Shown: in pieces, positions 12,712 to 12,751 of the stretch
How positions within the stretch are numbered: the first letter of the stretch is position 1
Layout: every line of letters begins with the position of its first letter
Notes under the pieces: model-generated
The model's database searches: none
Told to the model about the DNA's origin: nothing
What the model saw: the letters and a program-made list of their open reading frames with translations, nothing else
Program-made: the position numbers and the translations under genes
Source of the DNA: Firm-04 sp003446315
GTDB taxonomy: Bacteria; Bacillota; Clostridia; Oscillospirales; Ruminococcaceae
Length of the DNA stretch: 12,751 nt
Assembly (NCBI GenBank): GCA_946530355.1
Contig: CAMNAB010000088.1
Coordinates: 1 to 12,751 of the forward strand
Reading direction: 5' to 3'

Positions 12712-12751
12712 TCAGTCAATATAGCCCTGCAATTTCTTGCTGCGGCTGTAA
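12712..12751 (-). CDS. 3' end of a probable second sigma-70 factor (partial)
   Basis: Only the last 12 codons and the TGA stop are in the window. They read Y-S-R-S-K-K-L-Q-G-Y-I-D and align without gaps to the SigA tail next door (P-S-R-S-K-K-V-R-D-Y-L-E-H): six identities plus V/L, L/I and E/D. SRSKK followed by a hydrophobic residue and a short D/E-ending tail is the canonical end of sigma-70 region 4. This suggests a SigA paralogue directly upstream and in the same orientation, separated by 34 bp that contain only the sigA ribosome binding site. The fragment is short, so the identification is an inference. Confidence 0.55.
   Translation of the reverse strand, partial: YSRSKKLQGYID

Overview
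The window looks like chromosomal core DNA of an endospore-forming, low-to-mid GC clostridium. Spo0A, the SpoIVB peptidase, an HPr with both His15 and Ser46, and a SigA with the usual Firmicutes architecture all point to the Bacillota. The moderate GC content and the sigA-rimM-trmD neighbourhood fit an Oscillospiraceae/Ruminococcus-type organism; that family placement is inference. There are no tRNA, rRNA, CRISPR or transposase genes. Every gene lies on the minus strand except spoIVB.

Layout, left to right. A hairpin terminator (2-44) serves a convergent plus-strand gene outside the window. Then come a SUFU-domain protein (45-710) and a D,D-carboxypeptidase-like protein whose active-site Lys is replaced (802-2190). 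Next is a very large membrane protein of about 35 predicted segments (2432-5806), preceded by a strong promoter that contains a perfect palindrome. A probable operon follows, reading leftward: spo0A (7033-7791), a flavin-reductase-like protein (6491-6997) and a SUKH/SMI1-KNR4 protein (5976-6476). A 351-bp spacer separates spo0A from the divergent spoIVB (8143-9363). HPr (9544-9816) sits alone, downstream of a 496-bp non-coding block. That block appears to hold a strong promoter, a structured ~177-nt RNA ending in a terminator hairpin, and a pair of competing hairpins behind trmD. The right end reads leftward as a sigma-factor paralogue (3' end only), sigA, rimM and trmD, closely spaced and probably partly co-transcribed.

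How the genes fit together: the sigA/rimM/trmD block covers housekeeping transcription, 16S rRNA maturation and tRNA m1G37 methylation. spo0A and spoIVB are the sporulation master regulator and the peptidase signalling for the sigma-K checkpoint; they are normally adjacent and co-directional but are divergent here. The carboxypeptidase homologue and the large membrane protein act at the envelope. SUFU and SUKH domains are both known as immunity-type folds in bacteria, but no toxin gene is visible. The points most worth a second look are the sigma-factor tail directly upstream of sigA, the structured RNA candidate upstream of HPr, the competing hairpins behind trmD, the inverted spo0A/spoIVB arrangement and the degenerate carboxypeptidase active site.
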